A DNA stretch of 64,000 bases, from positions 144,233,301-144,297,300 of the forward strand of contig JAIOJX010000025.1 of the NCBI GenBank assembly GCA_022376925.1, given 5' to 3'. Positions 36,079 to 48,141 of this stretch are shown one piece after another. Source of the DNA: Tragulus kanchil. Taxonomy: Eukaryota > Chordata > Mammalia > Artiodactyla > Tragulidae. The notes under the pieces were generated by a model. It ran no database searches, was not told the origin of the DNA, and saw nothing but the letters and a program-made list of their open reading frames with translations. Numbering within the stretch: position 1 is the first letter of the stretch; the number at the start of each line of letters is the position of its first letter. The translations under genes and the position numbers were made by a program.

Positions 36079-38310
36079 TGTCCTTGTAACAGTACATTTC
36101 GCTTTACAAGATGAATGTCAAATGTGTTATTCTTATATTGGTTCTTTAATAAAGGTGTGGTTATGGCCAGTCACTTAACCTGTCTGTGATAAAGTTTCCT
36201 TATCTGGAAAATGAGGATAATCATGTGTTGTAAATACTTCAGACTAGTAGAAGGTTACTAATAGTTCAGTATTAAATGTACATGTGAAGGACTCTGAGCA
36301 GAATAAATATGTAGGGAATATAATGTGTTTTGGTAATTTCACCGAATGAGACACTGACATTATAAAAGAAGATTTAACCCATTTGATGTATTGCTTTCTA
36401 AAATACGTTTAAAGTATTTTTTTAAGAAAAAGGATACATTAATGGAAGTAGAGTAGATTTCTGTATAATGTACTGCTTGTTGTCTCTAATCCATCTCTAT
36501 ATGGCATTGCCATTAAATACAACATGTCCCTTTGGGAGACATTAATATGAATTACATACTGAATAATGTTAAATTAAAATACTGTCTCCAAAGTAGGGCT
36601 TCTAGGTGACACAGTGGTACATGATGGTCTACTTCTTGTGGCATCTGTCAAGGCAGGTGATGCAAGAGATGTGGGTTCAATCCCTGGGTCCGGAAGATCA
36701 TCTGGAGGGGGAAATGGCAACTCACTCCAGTATGCTTGCCATGGCAGAGGAGCCTGGTAGGCTACAGTCTCGGAGTTGCAAAGAGTCTGACACTACTGAA
36801 GTGACTGAGCACTCCGCAGTATAATTTCTTATTATCTGAGATTATTTTCCATGAAATTATTTCAGAGTAGATAGGCTTTCTAAATTACAAACTTGTTGTT
36901 GTGTAATGACGCAAAAAGAATTGTACACTTTTATAAAAAAAAAATTAACGCATGAAGTCCATGAAAAGATATATATTTTAATAGGAAGATACCAGAACCA
37001 GTTTGTTTGCCTAACAAAGAGTTTCATTGAATGCATTGTGAAACATCCACTTAGTGAAATGCTCTGCAACAATTCATACTTTTGATACAAAATTTGCATC
37101 TCTTGACCCAGAAAACAACTGTTAGTTGATCAACAGATGAATGGATAAAGATGTGACATATATGTATATATATACACATATGTATACACACACATGTCCT
37201 TGTAACAGTACATTTCGCTTTACAAGATGAATGTCAAATGTGTTATTCTTATATTGGTTCTTTAATAAAGGTGTGGTTATGGCCAGTCACTTAACCTGTC
37301 TGTGATAAAGTTTCCTTATCTGGAAAATGAGGATAATCATGTGTTGTAAATACTTCAGACTAGTAGAAGGTTACTAATAGTTCAGTATTAAATGTACATG
37401 TGAAGGACTCTGAGCAGAATAAATATGTAGGGAATATAATGTGTTTTGGTAATTTCACCGAATGAGACACTGACATTATAAAAGAAGATTTAACCCATTT
37501 GATGTATTGCTTTCTAAAATACGTTTAAAGTATTTTTTTAAGAAAAAGGATACATTAATGGAAGTAGAGTAGATTTCTGTATAATGTACTGCTTGTTGTC
37601 TCTAATCCATCTCTATATGGCATTGCCATTAAATACAACATGTCCCTTTGGGAGACATTAATATGAATTACATACTGAATAATGTTAAATTAAAATACTG
37701 TCTCCAAAGTAGGGCTTCTAGGTGACACAGTGGTACATGATGGTCTACTTCTTGTGGCATCTGTCAAGGCAGGTGATGCAAGAGATGTGGGTTCAATCCC
37801 TGGGTCCGGAAGATCATCTGGAGGGGGAAATGGCAACTCACTCCAGTATGCTTGCCATGGCAGAGGAGCCTGGTAGGCTACAGTCTACGGAGTTGCAAAG
37901 AGTCTGACACTACTGAAGTGACTGAGCACTCCGCAGTATAATTTCTTATTATCTGAGATTATTTTCCATGAAATTATTTCAGAGTAGATAGGCTTTCTAA
38001 ATTACAAACTTGTTGTTGTGTAATGACGCAAAAAGAATTGTACACTTTTTATAAAAAGAAAATTAACGCAGAAGTCCATGAAAAGATATATATTTTAATA
38101 GGAAGATACCAGAACCAGTTTGTTTGCCTAACAAAAGAGTTTCATTGAATGCATTGTGAAACATCCACTTAGTGAAATGCTCTGCAACAATTCATACTTT
38201 TGATACAAAATTTGCATCTCTTGACCCAGAAAACAACTGTTAGTTGATCAACAGATGAATGGATAAAGATGTGACATATATATGTATATATATACACATA
38301 TGTATACACG
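36079..38310. repeat. Direct duplication block 14 (step 1116 bp)
   Basis: Positions 36079-37194 recur at 37195-38310. The join sits in a (TA/CA) microsatellite near 37150-37195. Small indels include two extra bases in the Bov-tA (cagtctcggagt against cagtctacggagt) and A-run changes. Confidence 0.95.
36596..36815 (+). mobile_element. Bov-tA SINE (repeated at 37712-37931)
   Basis: Head gggcttctaggtgacacagtggtac, box B gggttcaatccctgggtcc, Bov-A body aatggcaactcactccagtatgcttgcc ... gcctggtaggctacagtc ... agagtctgacac, end gactgagcac. Complete and only moderately diverged; has an extra stretch between box A and box B. Confidence 0.92.
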
Positions 38311-38835
38311 CACATACATACACATATACATACATATTACTCAGCTGGGAGAAAAGAAGAAAATTATGCCCTTAGCAGCAACACGGATGGGTGTGGAGGT
38401 TATCATACTAAGTGAAGTAAGCCAGGTAAAGACAGAAATCACGTGGTATTGCTCATATATGGAATCTGAAACAATGATGCAAATGAACTAATTTACAAAA
38501 ATAGGCTCAAAGACATAGGTAAGACATTTCTGGTGAGGAGAGGAAATAGACAGGGAGGAGATACAGTAGGAGTTTGGGATTGAAATATGCATCCTACTAT
38601 GTATAAAATAGAGAACTATCAGGGACCTACTGTGTAGCACAGGGAACCATATACAGTATCTTGGAATAATGTATAATGGAACAGAATGTAAAAAAGAACA
38701 TACATAATGGAACAGAATGTAAAAAAGAACATGCATATTTATATATATACATATCTATAACTGAATAACATAGTACACTTGAAATGTACACCATATTGTA
38801 AATGAGCTATATTTCAATTAAAATAAATAAAAAAG
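38236..38835 (+). mobile_element. L1 LINE 3' end (repeated at 39363-39962)
   Basis: gatcaacagatgaatggataaagatg, then a TA/CA microsatellite, attactcagc, agcagcaacacggatggg, ttatcatactaagtgaagtaagcc, cctactgtgtagcacagggaacc and ...ttgtaaatgagctatatttcaattaaaataaataaaaaa. This is the usual order of motifs at a cetartiodactyl L1 3' end. It is 5'-truncated and carries a tandem repeat of the cataatggaacagaatgtaa unit near 38676-38730. No coding capacity. Confidence 0.9.
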
Positions 38836-39119
38836 ATGGGTCACATAATATGACCTACTTTTGTAATAAAGCATAGTGATACATATGATACAGAAAATTC
38901 TGGAATGTTATATATCAAATAGTATTAGTATTCCAATTACGCCTTCTAACAATTTCTGATAGTGTTCATTTTATATGTGGCTTTATATATGTCTACATTT
39001 TTGAAAGGTAGTAAATACTGCTTTATAATTAGACAAAACAAGCTATTTTCAGTTTTCCATGGAAAGCCATTTTATTTTAAATGTAGCAGCATATGGGCAT
39101 GAGTTTTTATAAACTCTGG

Positions 39120-39212
39120 TGGATAGACAAGGGTAGTGAAGCCGGGTATGTCACAGTCCATGGGGTTGCAAACAGCTGGACACCACTTAGTGACTGAACA
39201 GCAGCAACAATG
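39120..39212 (+). mobile_element. Bov-A SINE remnant (repeated at about 40257-40340 and 41356-41440)
   Basis: cacagtccatggggttgcaaacagctggacaccacttagtgactgaacagcagcaacaatgac is the 3' end of a Bov-A unit (agtccatggggtcgcaaagagtcggacacgacttagcgactgaac). Only the last part of the unit is present. Confidence 0.85.
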
Positions 39213-40037
39213 ACAGCAGTGTGACTACATGCGAATCAGAACCAGTTTGTTTGCCTAACAAAAGAGTTTCATTGAATGCATTGTGAAACATCCACTTAGT
39301 GAAATGCTCTGCAACAATTCATACTTTTGATACAAAATTTGCATCTCTTGACCCAGAAAACAACTGTTAGTTGATCAACAGATGAATGGATAAAGATGTG
39401 ACATATATATGTATATATATACACATATGTATACACGCACATACATACACATATACATACATATTACTCAGCTGGGAGAAAAGAAGAAAATTATGCCCTT
39501 AGCAGCAACACGGATGGGTGTGGAGGTTATCATACTAAGTGAAGTAAGCCAGGTAAAGACAGAAATCACGTGGTATTGCTCATATATGGAATCTGAAACA
39601 ATGATGCAAATGAACTAATTTACAAAAATAGGCTCAAAGACATAGGTAAGACATTTCTGGTGAGGAGAGGAAATAGACAGGGAGGAGATACAGTAGGAGT
39701 TTGGGATTGAAATATGCATCCTACTATGTATAAAATAGAGAACTATCAGGGACCTACTGTGTAGCACAGGGAACCATATACAGTATCTTGGAATAATGTA
39801 TAATGGAACAGAATGTAAAAAAGAACATACATAATGGAACAGAATGTAAAAAAGAACATGCATATTTATATATATACATATCTATAACTGAATAACATAG
39901 TACACTTGAAATGTACACCATATTGTAAATGAGCTATATTTCAATTAAAATAAATAAAAAAGATGGGTCACATAATATGACCTACTTTTGTAATAAAGCA
40001 TAGTGATACATATGATACAGAAAATTCTGGAATGTTA

Positions 40038-42231
40038 TATATCAAATAGTATTAGTATTCCAATTACGCCTTCTAACAATTTCTGATAGTGTTCATTTTT
40101 ATATGTGGCTTTATATATGTCTACATTTTTGAAAGGTAGTAAATACTGCTTTATAATTAGACAAAACAAGCTATTTTCAGTTTTCCATGGAAAGCCATTT
40201 TATTTTAAATGTAGCAGCATATGGGCATGAGTTTTTATAAACTCTGGTGGATAGACAAGGGTAGTGAAGCCGGGTATGTCACAGTCCATGGGGTTGCAAA
40301 CAGCTGGACACCACTTAGTGACTGAACAGCAGCAACAATGACAGCAGTGTATACATGTCAATCCCACACTCAATCTATTTCTACACCGCTTTCCCTCTGG
40401 TAACTAAGTCATCTACGTCTGTGAGTCTGTTTCTATTCTGTAAATAAGTTCATTGAATCATGTTCTTCAGTTTTTTGATAAAAGAGATGGGACAGTTTGA
40501 ATTACATTTCCTAAATAGGGGTGTGATTTCATAGACCAGTAATATTATGATATTCTAAACCTGACTTTTTTGTGTGTTTATTGCTGCCAGTATTTTTAAT
40601 CTTTCCATATGTAAACCTGTACATGTTGCCACATGTAAACATGTAACAAATCTGGCAGTATTTCTCTGATCTACCCTTTTGACACCCCAGGAAAAGTATC
40701 TCTTGCACATTAAACTGTATTCTGATGAGGAGGTAAATATTTTTAGAGGATTTACATGCTTGGAGGTAGTTATATTTTTTGCAATAAGAAATTGTTAATC
40801 ATTAAATATATATGTGTCTGCTCATTCGCTCAGTCATGTCTAACCCTTTGCGACCGTATGGACCTTAGCCTCCAAGGCTCCTCTGTGCATGGAATTTTTC
40901 AGTCAAGAATACTGGAGTGGGTTGGCATTTCGTCCACCAGGGAACCTTCCTCACTCAGGGATTGAACCCCGCATCTCCTTTGTCACTGGCTTTGCAGGTG
41001 AATCCTTTACCATTGAGTCACTGGGGAAAGCCACCCCCTCCCACCTTCCCCTACCCTCCTCCTGGTTTAAAAAGGAAAAAATTCCATAGTGACTTGGTTC
41101 TTGGATTAAGTATTAAGGAGAAACTACAAACAAAAAAAGTGGAATATCAAATAGTATTAGTATTCCTAATTAGTTTCAATGTTCTATAGTGTTCATTTTA
41201 TATGTGGCTTTATATATGTCTACATTTTTGAAAGGTAGTAAATACTGCTTTATAATTAGACAAAACAAGCTATTTTCAGTTTTCCATGGAAAGCCATTTT
41301 ATTTTAAATGTAGCAGCATATGGGCATGAGTTTTTATAAACTCTGGTGGATAGACAAGGGTAGTGAAGCCGGGTATGTCACAGTCCATGGGGTTGCAAAC
41401 AGCTGGACACCACTTAGTGACTGAACAGCAGCAACAATGACAGCAGTGTATACATGTCAATCCCACACTCAATCTATTTCTACACCGCTTTCCCTCTGGT
41501 AACTAAGTCATCTACGTCTGTGAGTCTGTTTCTATTCTGTAAATAAGTTCATTGAATCATGTTCTTCAGTTTTTTGATAAAAGAGATGGGACAGTTTGAA
41601 TTACATTTCCTAAATAGGGGTGTGATTTCATAGACCAGTAATATTATGATATTCTAAACCTGACTTTTTTGTGTGTTTATTGCTGCCAGTATTTTTAATC
41701 TTTCCATATGTAAACCTGTACATGTTGCCACATGTAAACATGTAACAAATCTGGCAGTATTTCTCTGATCTACCCTTTTGACACCCCAGGAAAAGTATCT
41801 CTTGCACATTAAACTGTATTCTGATGAGGAGGTAAATATTTTTAGAGGATTTACATGCTTGGAGGTAGTTATATTTTTTGCAATAAGAAATTGTTAATCA
41901 TTAAATATATATGTGTCTGCTCATTCGCTCAGTCATGTCTAACCCTTTGCGACCGTATGGACCTTAGCCTCCAAGGCTCCTCTGTGCATGGAATTTTTCA
42001 GTCAAGAATACTGGAGTGGGTTGGCATTTCGTCCACCAGGGAACCTTCCTCACTCAGGGATTGAACCCCGCATCTCCTTTGTCACTGGCTTTGCAGGTGA
42101 ATCCTTTACCATTGAGTCACTGGGGAAAGCCACCCCCTCCCACCTTCCCCTACCCTCCTCCTGGTTTAAAAAGGAAAAAATTCCATAGTGACTTGGTTCT
42201 TGGATTAAGTATTAAGGAGAAACTACAAACA
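40038..42231. repeat. Direct duplication block 16 (step about 1099-1106 bp)
   Basis: Positions 40038-41131 recur at about 41143-42231. The start of the second copy (atcaaatagtattagtattcctaattagtttcaatgttctatag) is a garbled form of 40042-40090. Includes a Bov-tA and a Bov-A remnant. Confidence 0.94.
40816..41031 (-). mobile_element. Bov-tA SINE (repeated at 41915-42130 and 43017-43237)
   Basis: Plus strand: gctcattcgctcagtcatgtctaaccctttgcgacc, ctccaaggctcctctgtgcatgg, agaatactggagtgggttggcat, cagggattgaaccccgcatctcc (box B) and ttgagtcactggggaaagcc. This is a complete reversed Bov-tA. The third copy (43017) has insertion errors (cagggaaattttttcag). Confidence 0.95.
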
Positions 42232-44036
42232 AGGTGAACAGACAACCTCCAGAATGGGACAAAATCATAGCAAATGAAACAACTGACAAAGAATTAATTT
42301 CCAAAATATACAAGCAGCTCAGACAACTCAACACTGAGAAAACAAACAATTCCATCAAAAAATGGGAAAAAGACCTAAAGAGACATCTCTCCAAAGAAGA
42401 CATACAGATGGCCCGAAAACACATGGAAAGATGCTCAACATCGCTCATTATTAGAGAAATGCAAATCAAAACTACAATGATATATCACCTCACACCCATC
42501 AGAATGGCCATCATCCACAAATCAACAGACAATAATTGCTGGAGAGGGTGCGGAGAAAAGGGAACACTCCTGCATGGTTGGTGGGAAAGTAAATTGATAC
42601 AGCCTCTATGGAAGACAGTATGGAGATTCCTTAAAAAACTAAAAATAGAAGCACCCTATGACCCAACAATCCCACTATTAGGCTTATGCCCTGATGAACT
42701 CAAAATTGAAAGACACCTGTACCCCAGTGTTCATTGCAGCACTCTGTACAATAGCTAGATAATGGAAGCAGCCTAGATGTCCATCAACAAATGAATGGAT
42801 AAAGAATCTATGGTACATATATACAGTGGAATATTTCTCAACCATAAAAGGAAATCATTTTAAGAAGAATCATTCCTAATATGTGCATGAATCTAGAATC
42901 TGTTATACAAAGTCAAGTCAAAGAAAAGGAAATCATTTTAGGATTGCCAATAAGATTTACATGTTGGAGGTAGTTATATTTTTGCAATAAGAAATTGTTA
43001 ATCATTAAATATATATGTGTCTGCTCATTCGCTCAGTCATGTCTAACCCTTTGCGACCGTATGGACCTTAGCCTCCAAGGCTCCTCTGTGCAGGGAAATT
43101 TTTTCAGTCAAGAATACTGGAGTGGGTTGGCATTTCGTCCACCAGGGAACCTTCCTCACTCAGGGATTGAACCCCGCATCTCCTTTGTCACTGGCTTTGC
43201 AGGTGAATCCTTTACCATTGAGTCACTGGGGAAAGCCACCCCCTCCCACCTTCCCCTACCCTCCTCCTGGTTTAAAAAGGAAAAAATTCCATAGTGACTT
43301 GGTTCTTGGATTAAGTATTAAGGAGAAACTACAAACAAGGTGAACAGACAACCTCCAGAATGGGACAAAATCATAGCAAATGAAACAACTGACAAAGAAT
43401 TAATTTCCAAAATATACAAGCAGCTCAGACAACTCAACACTGAGAAAACAAACAATTCCATCAAAAAATGGGAAAAAGACCTAAAGAGACATCTCTCCAA
43501 AGAAGACATACAGATGGCCCGAAAACACATGGAAAGATGCTCAACATCGCTCATTATTAGAGAAATGCAAATCAAAACTACAATGATATATCACCTCACA
43601 CCCATCAGAATGGCCATCATCCACAAATCAACAGACAATAATTGCTGGAGAGGGTGCGGAGAAAAGGGAACACTCCTGCATGGTTGGTGGGAAAGTAAAT
43701 TGATACAGCCTCTATGGAAGACAGTATGGAGATTCCTTAAAAAACTAAAAATAGAAGCACCCTATGACCCAACAATCCCACTATTAGGCTTATGCCCTGA
43801 TGAACTCAAAATTGAAAGACACCTGTACCCCAGTGTTCATTGCAGCACTCTGTACAATAGCTAGATAATGGAAGCAGCCTAGATGTCCATCAACAAATGA
43901 ATGGATAAAGAATCTATGGTACATATATACAGTGGAATATTTCTCAACCATAAAAGGAAATCATTTTAAGAAGAATCATTCCTAATATGTGCATGAATCT
44001 AGAATCTGTTATACAAAGTCAAGTCAAAAAGAAAAG
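41848..44036. repeat. Direct duplication block 17 (step 1106 bp)
   Basis: Positions 41848-42930 recur at 42954-44036. Filler aaatcattttaggattgccaataa sits at the junction, and the second copy starts with small deletions (acatgttggagg, tatatttttgc). It doubles the L1 coding fragment. Confidence 0.95.
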
Positions 44037-44492
44037 GACAAATGCAGTATACTAACACATATATATGGAATCTAGTAGGATGGTGCCAATAAATGCACAG
44101 TCAGACCAGCGATGGAGAAAAAGACAAAGAGAACAGACCAGTGGACATTGTGGGGAGGGAAGATGGGGTGAGAGGTATGGAAAGAGTAACATGGAAACCT
44201 ACACTATCATATGTAAAAGAGATAACCATTGTGATTGAGCTGTAAGACTAAAGGAACTTACATGAGGACTATGCATCAACCTAGGGGTTGGGACAGGGGA
44301 AAAAGGGAGCAGGGCTCAGGTGGGAGGGGCCAGGGATGTACCTATGACTGGGAATTATGTATACCTGTAAAGCAAAAAGCTCTAAAAATGTATAATAATA
44401 ACTTTGCTGTACACGTGAAATTAATGCAACATTGTAAAACAAATACACCTCAATTAAAAGAAAAAAAAGAAACTGAAAAAAAAAAAAAAAGA
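43343..44492 (+). mobile_element. L1 LINE 3' end with ORF2 C-terminus (partial copy at 42237-42930)
   Basis: A 5'-truncated L1. It starts in the last part of ORF2, open for 174 codons at 43340-43864, with the typical [13 protein letters not shown] segment of the C-terminal Cys-rich domain; the last Cys expected in that motif is Ser here. The 3' UTR follows (aagactaaaggaacttacatg, acattgtaaaacaaatacacctcaattaaaag) and an A-rich tail. A probable 15-bp target-site duplication with two mismatches lies at 43328-43342 and 44493-44507. No start of ORF2, no endonuclease or RT part, so it is dead. The copy at 42234-42758 comes from block 17. Confidence 0.93.
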
Positions 44493-44507
44493 ACTAAGAA
44501 CAAGGTG

Positions 44508-45544
44508 TGAGAAAAGGCCAGATTTAGACTTTAGACTCTTCAGACTGAAGCACTCCTCCCTTTGATTCCTTCTAAATGCCTTAAGGCCAAGGAAGCATAG
44601 GCAGGAAAGAATAGACTAAAATAATTCTGTGGAATTTGATTTTTATATCTGGGCATGTTGGCTGACCTTGACTGAGCCTTAGTTGTTTGTCTGGTTACAG
44701 TTTTCTTGTATAGCCTTCCATTTCTTTTAATTGACAAAACCAAAATAATGATTTGGAAAATAGTATTTTTAATGAGAAATATTAAATTACAAAAGTAGAT
44801 ACGTTTCAAGGTTTAGAAAATCTTTCCAGTTTGTTATTGTCAGTATCTTTTTAGAGTCAGCAAAGTAATGTTTGTTTTTAAACCTCTTAATTTGTTTCTT
44901 TCTGCTGATAAGGATACTTGTTCTTTAGTCCCTGGGTCTTCCAACTCAGAACTATATCCAACCTATTTTCATTTTGCTATCTAGACTCTAAATAGGGTAG
45001 GATAACTGCTTTTGCTTGCCTTCCAAGTGTGGAGCATTACAGTAGAATAAAATACAATAAAACAAAAAATGATAACTTATGCGTCTTTAATAATTCATTG
45101 AGATGAAGCCCAGGAATAATTTGCGTATCTTGAAATTCTAAGTAACAGACTTCATGGGTAGTCTGTAAAGAATGCCATTTATATCTTCATTCTTTCTCTG
45201 AAGTACTGGCAGCTGATAATCAAATTTGTCAGTTACATAGGATTAAGAAAGGTAAGTCTTATAATTTTAAAGTCTATGTTTAACAACTGCTTTCATAAGA
45301 TTGAATTCAGGACTGTATAATGAGGCTTTACATCATGCTTAAAATCCACATTTAGTTATTCAATTGATTGGTAGTCATTTTAATATTCATATAAGATAAT
45401 TTTTATTTGAGGTTTTTTTGGGACATGTGTTAGTGTAGCATAGTGGAAGATTGGCTTTGGGAGGGAGGAAGTTAGATTCATAATGCTTTTAAACTCATAA
45501 TGTTTAGTGAGTTTTTTGAGTTAAATTTTTAGATGATTTGTAAA
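44508..45544. other. Single-copy AT-rich stretch, no gene seen
   Basis: Contains an 89-codon minus-strand frame (44540-44809) without recognisable features and, near 45425-45490, a weak MIR-like 5' portion (tagtgtagcatagtggaagattggctttggg). Confidence 0.6.
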
Positions 45545-47668
45545 TTCATTACAGAGAATCCCAACCTTGTATTTTTAATGTAGTAGATCCTTCTTTAGTT
45601 CCTGTATTTATGTATCTTTTTTATGCTATCTCACACTGCTTAAAACTGTTTGTTGAGGGTGAATATTGGAAATAGATTTAAAATAAATAGCATCAATATA
45701 AATAAAATCTGAATTTCACAATAGTTGAGATTTGGTTTTGATCTTTAGACTCATAATTTAAATTTACTGAATAGTTGGAACGTGTTGCCTGGAGTGTGAC
45801 AATCAGTAGTTATTTTATTCATTCACAATTACATTGCTGACCTAAAGTCGTTATCCATTGAAAGCTTTCAAATGTGGAAGACTTCCTCTTAATATGACAT
45901 AAATTTTCATACCGGAGATCATCTGTTTTGTTTAATCATGATCCAGCTACTTTTCATAGTGAAGAACAAGTCTTTTTATTTGTTTGTTTGTTTAATCATG
46001 GTGCAGCTAGTTTAACAAAATATCTACATTGTTCTTCCTTTGTTGTATGTTCTCATGCCAAAGAGGATCATAATAGAAGGATGCATTTACCTAAGTAGCC
46101 AGTCACACTTTGTAAAGGTTTTCAATAAAACCGCCAATAATTCTGTGACATGCTGCCTCATATAGCTTGGAAGAACAATAATATTCCTCTCTGATTCCTT
46201 TGTGTTTATGTTTTCTTTGCAAGTTAAGTAGCAAATGTATACCTTGGGTATAATGGAAGTGATTAGTCTTCCTGGTTTTGGTACCTACACCTACCACTGA
46301 CTTGATGGCTAAAACTTACCTTCCCCAGAAATTGCCCATTAACGACTGAGATTTTTTTCAGGGATCCCTTGTCAGTGGTGATCATGAACAGGACTTTCAG
46401 GTCTTCCCGTTCCATCTTTTTCTTTTTTAACTTTCTCTTTCCCTCTTTTTCCTTTTGCCGCAGCTGCCTCAGGTGTTGATGACCTCAGTTAGACCTGCCC
46501 TTATCTATTCCTTCAGCTTTGCTGATCATAAATTCTGTTGCCTTGTGCCTAGGAAATCAGACACTGTTAACTTTTAGAAACACTCAGACTGTTACTCTTT
46601 AGAAACGGAATAAAAAAAAATTTTTTTTTTCATTACAGAGAATCCCAACCTTGTATTTTTAATGTAGTAGATCCTTCTTTAGTTCCTGTATTTATGTATC
46701 TTTTTTATGCTATCTCACACTGCTTAAAACTGTTTGTTGAGGGTGAATATTGGAAATAGATTTAAAATAAATAGCATCAATATAAATAAAATCTGAATTT
46801 CACAATAGTTGAGATTTGGTTTTGATCTTTAGACTCATAATTTAAATTTACTGAATAGTTGGAACGTGTTGCCTGGAGTGTGACAATCAGTAGTTATTTT
46901 ATTCATTCACAATTACATTGCTGACCTAAAGTCGTTATCCATTGAAAGCTTTCAAATGTGGAAGACTTCCTCTTAATATGACATAAATTTTCATACCGGA
47001 GATCATCTGTTTTGTTTAATCATGATCCAGCTACTTTTCATAGTGAAGAACAAGTCTTTTTATTTGTTTGTTTGTTTAATCATGGTGCAGCTAGTTTAAC
47101 AAAATATCTACATTGTTCTTCCTTTGTTGTATGTTCTCATGCCAAAGAGGATCATAATAGAAGGATGCATTTACCTAAGTAGCCAGTCACACTTTGTAAA
47201 GGTTTTCAATAAAACCGCCAATAATTCTGTGACATGCTGCCTCATATAGCTTGGAAGAACAATAATATTCCTCTCTGATTCCTTTGTGTTTATGTTTTCT
47301 TTGCAAGTTAAGTAGCAAATGTATACCTTGGGTATAATGGAAGTGATTAGTCTTCCTGGTTTTGGTACCTACACCTACCACTGACTTGATGGCTAAAACT
47401 TACCTTCCCCAGAAATTGCCCATTAACGACTGAGATTTTTTTCAGGGATCCCTTGTCAGTGGTGATCATGAACAGGACTTTCAGGTCTTCCCGTTCCATC
47501 TTTTTCTTTTTTAACTTTCTCTTTCCCTCTTTTTCCTTTTGCCGCAGCTGCCTCAGGTGTTGATGACCTCAGTTAGACCTGCCCTTATCTATTCCTTCAG
47601 CTTTGCTGATCATAAATTCTGTTGCCTTGTGCCTAGGAAATCAGACACTGTTAACTTTTAGAAACACT
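45545..47668. repeat. Direct duplication block 18 (step 1084 bp)
   Basis: Positions 45545-46593 recur at 46629-47668. The junction has a scrambled repeat of ctttagaaac and then nine A and ten T (46612-46630). No repeat family is recognised inside. The candidate minus-strand exon is in this block. Confidence 0.95.
46320..46548 (-). other. Exon-like segment of unknown identity, with one in-frame stop (second copy 47404-47632)
   Basis: On the minus strand a pyrimidine-containing acceptor (gtctgatttcctag) is followed by 229 bp and then an exact consensus donor (gggaag|gtaagt). One frame is open across the segment except for a TGA at 46485-46487. Downstream of the stop it encodes a lysine-rich stretch (EKEGKRKLKKKKMER) and then LKVLFMITTDKGSLKK. 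I do not recognise the protein. It could be a decayed exon or a pseudogene piece. The lysine-rich part could also simply be the complement of a pyrimidine-rich stretch, which on the plus strand itself looks like a splice acceptor ending at 46463. Confidence 0.2.
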
Positions 47669-48109
47669 GCAGACTGTTCAGTTCTCCAAAGTATAGTAGA
47701 AATCAACTCTGGTGTTTCAGACTTCACTGGTAAAGACCTCGAAGTGAAATTATCCTTCACTTTGTTCAAGGATAACAAAGGAAAAGTAAGACTTGGTCCA
47801 TTTCAGATACTGTTAAAGAAATCTCATCTCTCAAAGGGTGGAGTTTATCCTGTCTTAGTTCTTTGCCTGTTTCCAAAACCCTGGGGCAGCTTACTCTACC
47901 AAATGGGTACTTTAGGTGCCTCCCTTATAGCCTCTACATTCTGGTCAAATTTGAGAGGGTCATGTCCAGAGTTTTTAATCCCCTTGGATGTTGCAATGAT
48001 TCATAGTGCTAAGGTCCATAGTCCAGAGTATCCTCTTTCCCCCTTACAATTATGTAATTATACCTGCTTCATCCACAATTATAAAATTGTGGTCCTGATC
48101 CTAGTATAA
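47603..48109 (+). other. Longest open frame outside recognised repeats, 168 codons, unassigned
   Basis: Mostly in single-copy sequence (47669-48141) between two blocks. The frame has no recognised motif, signal peptide or domain, and no start context or splice signals stand out. Composition is plain AT-rich. It may be chance or a fragment of an unrecognised old repeat. Confidence 0.15.
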
Positions 48110-48141
48110 AATTGAACCCAGTACATTCTGGATTGTTTATT

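Larger units (their letters stand above)
34058..36449. repeat. Direct duplication block 13 (step about 1196-1201 bp)
   Basis: Positions 34058-35258 recur at 35259-36449. The start of the second copy lacks a few bases (cataatcatgtgg against cataaagtccttatgtgg), another damaged left edge. Includes a variable CATA/TA microsatellite and a MIR remnant. Confidence 0.94.
38110..40350. repeat. Direct duplication block 15 (step 1127 bp)
   Basis: Positions 38110-39222 recur at 39237-40350, with filler gactacatgcgaat at the junction. Contains an L1 3' end and a Bov-A remnant. Confidence 0.95.

Noticed and set aside
42234..42758. 174-codon frame as a host gene
   Set aside because: It is the C-terminal end of L1 ORF2, truncated at the 5' side and doubled by block 17.
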